A DNA stretch of 6,171 bases from Chitinophagaceae bacterium (GTDB lineage: Bacteria; Bacteroidota; Bacteroidia; Chitinophagales; Chitinophagaceae), in NCBI GenBank assembly GCA_016787105.1, contig JAEUVI010000579.1:1-6171 (forward strand). Reading direction: 5' to 3'. Positions 5,836-6,171 of this stretch are shown here, one piece after another. Numbering within the stretch: position 1 is the first letter of the stretch; every line of letters starts with the position of its first letter. The notes below the pieces were generated by a model that was not told the DNA's origin, ran no database searches, and saw only the letters and a list, made by a program, of their open reading frames with translations. Made by a program: the position numbers and the translations under genes.

Positions 5836-5859
5836 TGAATATTTATGCATTAATATTCA
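5836..5859. promoter_or_regulatory. 24-bp near-perfect palindrome, candidate operator of glnII
   Basis: The arms TGAATATT (5836-5843) and AATATTCA (5852-5859) flank a centre containing ATGCAT. All positions pair except 5844 with 5851, so 22 of 24 bases are symmetric. It ends about 90 bases before the glnII ATG and about 55 bases upstream of the possible -7 box, a typical activator position. I cannot name the regulator. AT-richness lowers the significance, but the length is notable. Confidence 0.45.
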
Positions 5860-5929
5860 CTTTTTTTAATGAGATAGATTTATTTTTTTAAATTTTCAGT
5901 AAAAAAATAAAAAAATATACAATTTTCAA

Positions 5930-5958
5930 TTTTTTATAATATGACAAATTATAAAAAA
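5930..5958 (-). other. AT-only inverted repeat downstream of membrane-protein gene
   Basis: The arms TTTTTTATAAT (5930-5940) and ATTATAAAAAA (5948-5958) are perfectly complementary over 11 bp with a 7-base spacer. The repeat begins 24 bases after the minus-strand membrane-protein stop. It could mark that gene's 3' end or be part of the glnII upstream region, but an A/T-only stem without a clean U-run afterwards is a poor terminator. Confidence 0.3.
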
Positions 5959-5982
5959 GAATTATTTGAGAAAAACAAGGTA

Positions 5983-6171
5983 TCAGCTTTTATCGGAATG
6001 GTTTTCTATTGCAGTATTTTCAATAGGGAATAACAGGCCGGCGGTTTTTTTCCAATCAATAAGAGCAATCATAGGGATTACAAGTAAAGGGAGAACAATG
6101 CTTCTGTACCGCACTATCGCACCAAGAAAATTTACGGTATAGCCGATGCTTAGCAATTCTGTAAAAGCAAA
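5983..6171 (-). CDS. Unidentified integral membrane protein, C-terminal fragment
   Basis: An open frame enters from the right edge on the minus strand and runs 62 codons to TGA at 5985-5983. No start is inside the window. The first 42 residues are hydrophobic with a short positive loop: FTELLSIGYTVNFLGAIV, then RYR, then SIVLPLLVIPMIALIDW followed by KK. This looks like the end of a transmembrane segment, a short RYR loop and a last transmembrane helix with a cytoplasmic lysine pair. A polar tail of about 20 residues ends the protein. The LGAIVRYRSIVLPLLVIP pattern resembles C-termini of Bacteroidetes polytopic membrane proteins, some of them glycan-related, but I cannot assign a family. Codon use and the hydrophobic pattern support a real gene. 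It points the same way as glnII with a 237-base gap, so co-transcription is not implied. Confidence 0.7.
   Translation of the reverse strand, partial: FAFTELLSIGYTVNFLGAIVRYRSIVLPLLVIPMIALIDWKKTAGLLFPIENTAIENHSDKS

Noticed and set aside
5941..6033. Small plus-strand frame of 30 codons beginning MTNYKKELFEKNK
   Set aside because: It overlaps the membrane-protein C-terminus on the other strand, its start lies in the loop of the AT inverted repeat, and it has no promoter or homology that I can see.

Overview
The window looks like chromosomal DNA from a Bacteroidetes bacterium, probably of the Chitinophagaceae/Sphingobacteriia type. This rests on moderate GC with AT-rich spacers, A-rich translation leaders without clear Shine-Dalgarno sequences, a type III glutamine synthetase, and a promoter matching the Bacteroidetes -7 consensus TAnnTTTG upstream of one gene. 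The taxon is inferred from style and gene content, not from a marker gene.

Left half (1-2243, plus strand): a tight four-gene operon cut by the left edge. It holds the C-terminus of a PLP-dependent cysteine synthase (CysM type), a JAMM/MPN+ metalloprotease (Mec type), a small ThiS/MoaD/CysO-type sulfur carrier, and a MoeZ-type E1-like enzyme fused to a rhodanese domain. An intrinsic terminator follows. This is the parts list of the protein-thiocarboxylate route to cysteine known from Mycobacterium tuberculosis. MoeZ adenylates and thiolates the carrier tail, CysM transfers the sulfur to an activated serine to give a carrier-cysteine adduct, and Mec releases cysteine. The carrier here ends Gly-Gly-Val-Lys rather than Gly-Gly, so the JAMM protease may also have to trim the precursor.

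Middle (2244-2381): a convergent intergenic spacer carrying nested inverted repeats enclosed by a 13-bp outer arm pair. It is probably partly the 3' UTR and terminator of the glutamine synthetase on the minus strand, but has more structure than a terminator needs.

Right half (2382-6171, minus strand): two glutamine synthetases of different families lie in tandem, glnN (GSIII, 730 aa) downstream of a eukaryotic-type glnA/glnII (GSII, 337 aa). A 15-bp perfect hairpin separates them, and glnN has its own -7 promoter box, so they are probably separate units. Upstream of the GSII gene is an AT-rich regulatory spacer with a near-perfect 24-bp palindrome and clustered A/T tracts. Upstream of that is the C-terminus of an unidentified membrane protein, cut by the right edge.

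Together the window pairs sulfur assimilation into cysteine with ammonium assimilation into glutamine. I see no shared regulatory sequence linking the two halves. I found no mobile elements, CRISPR arrays, tRNA or rRNA.
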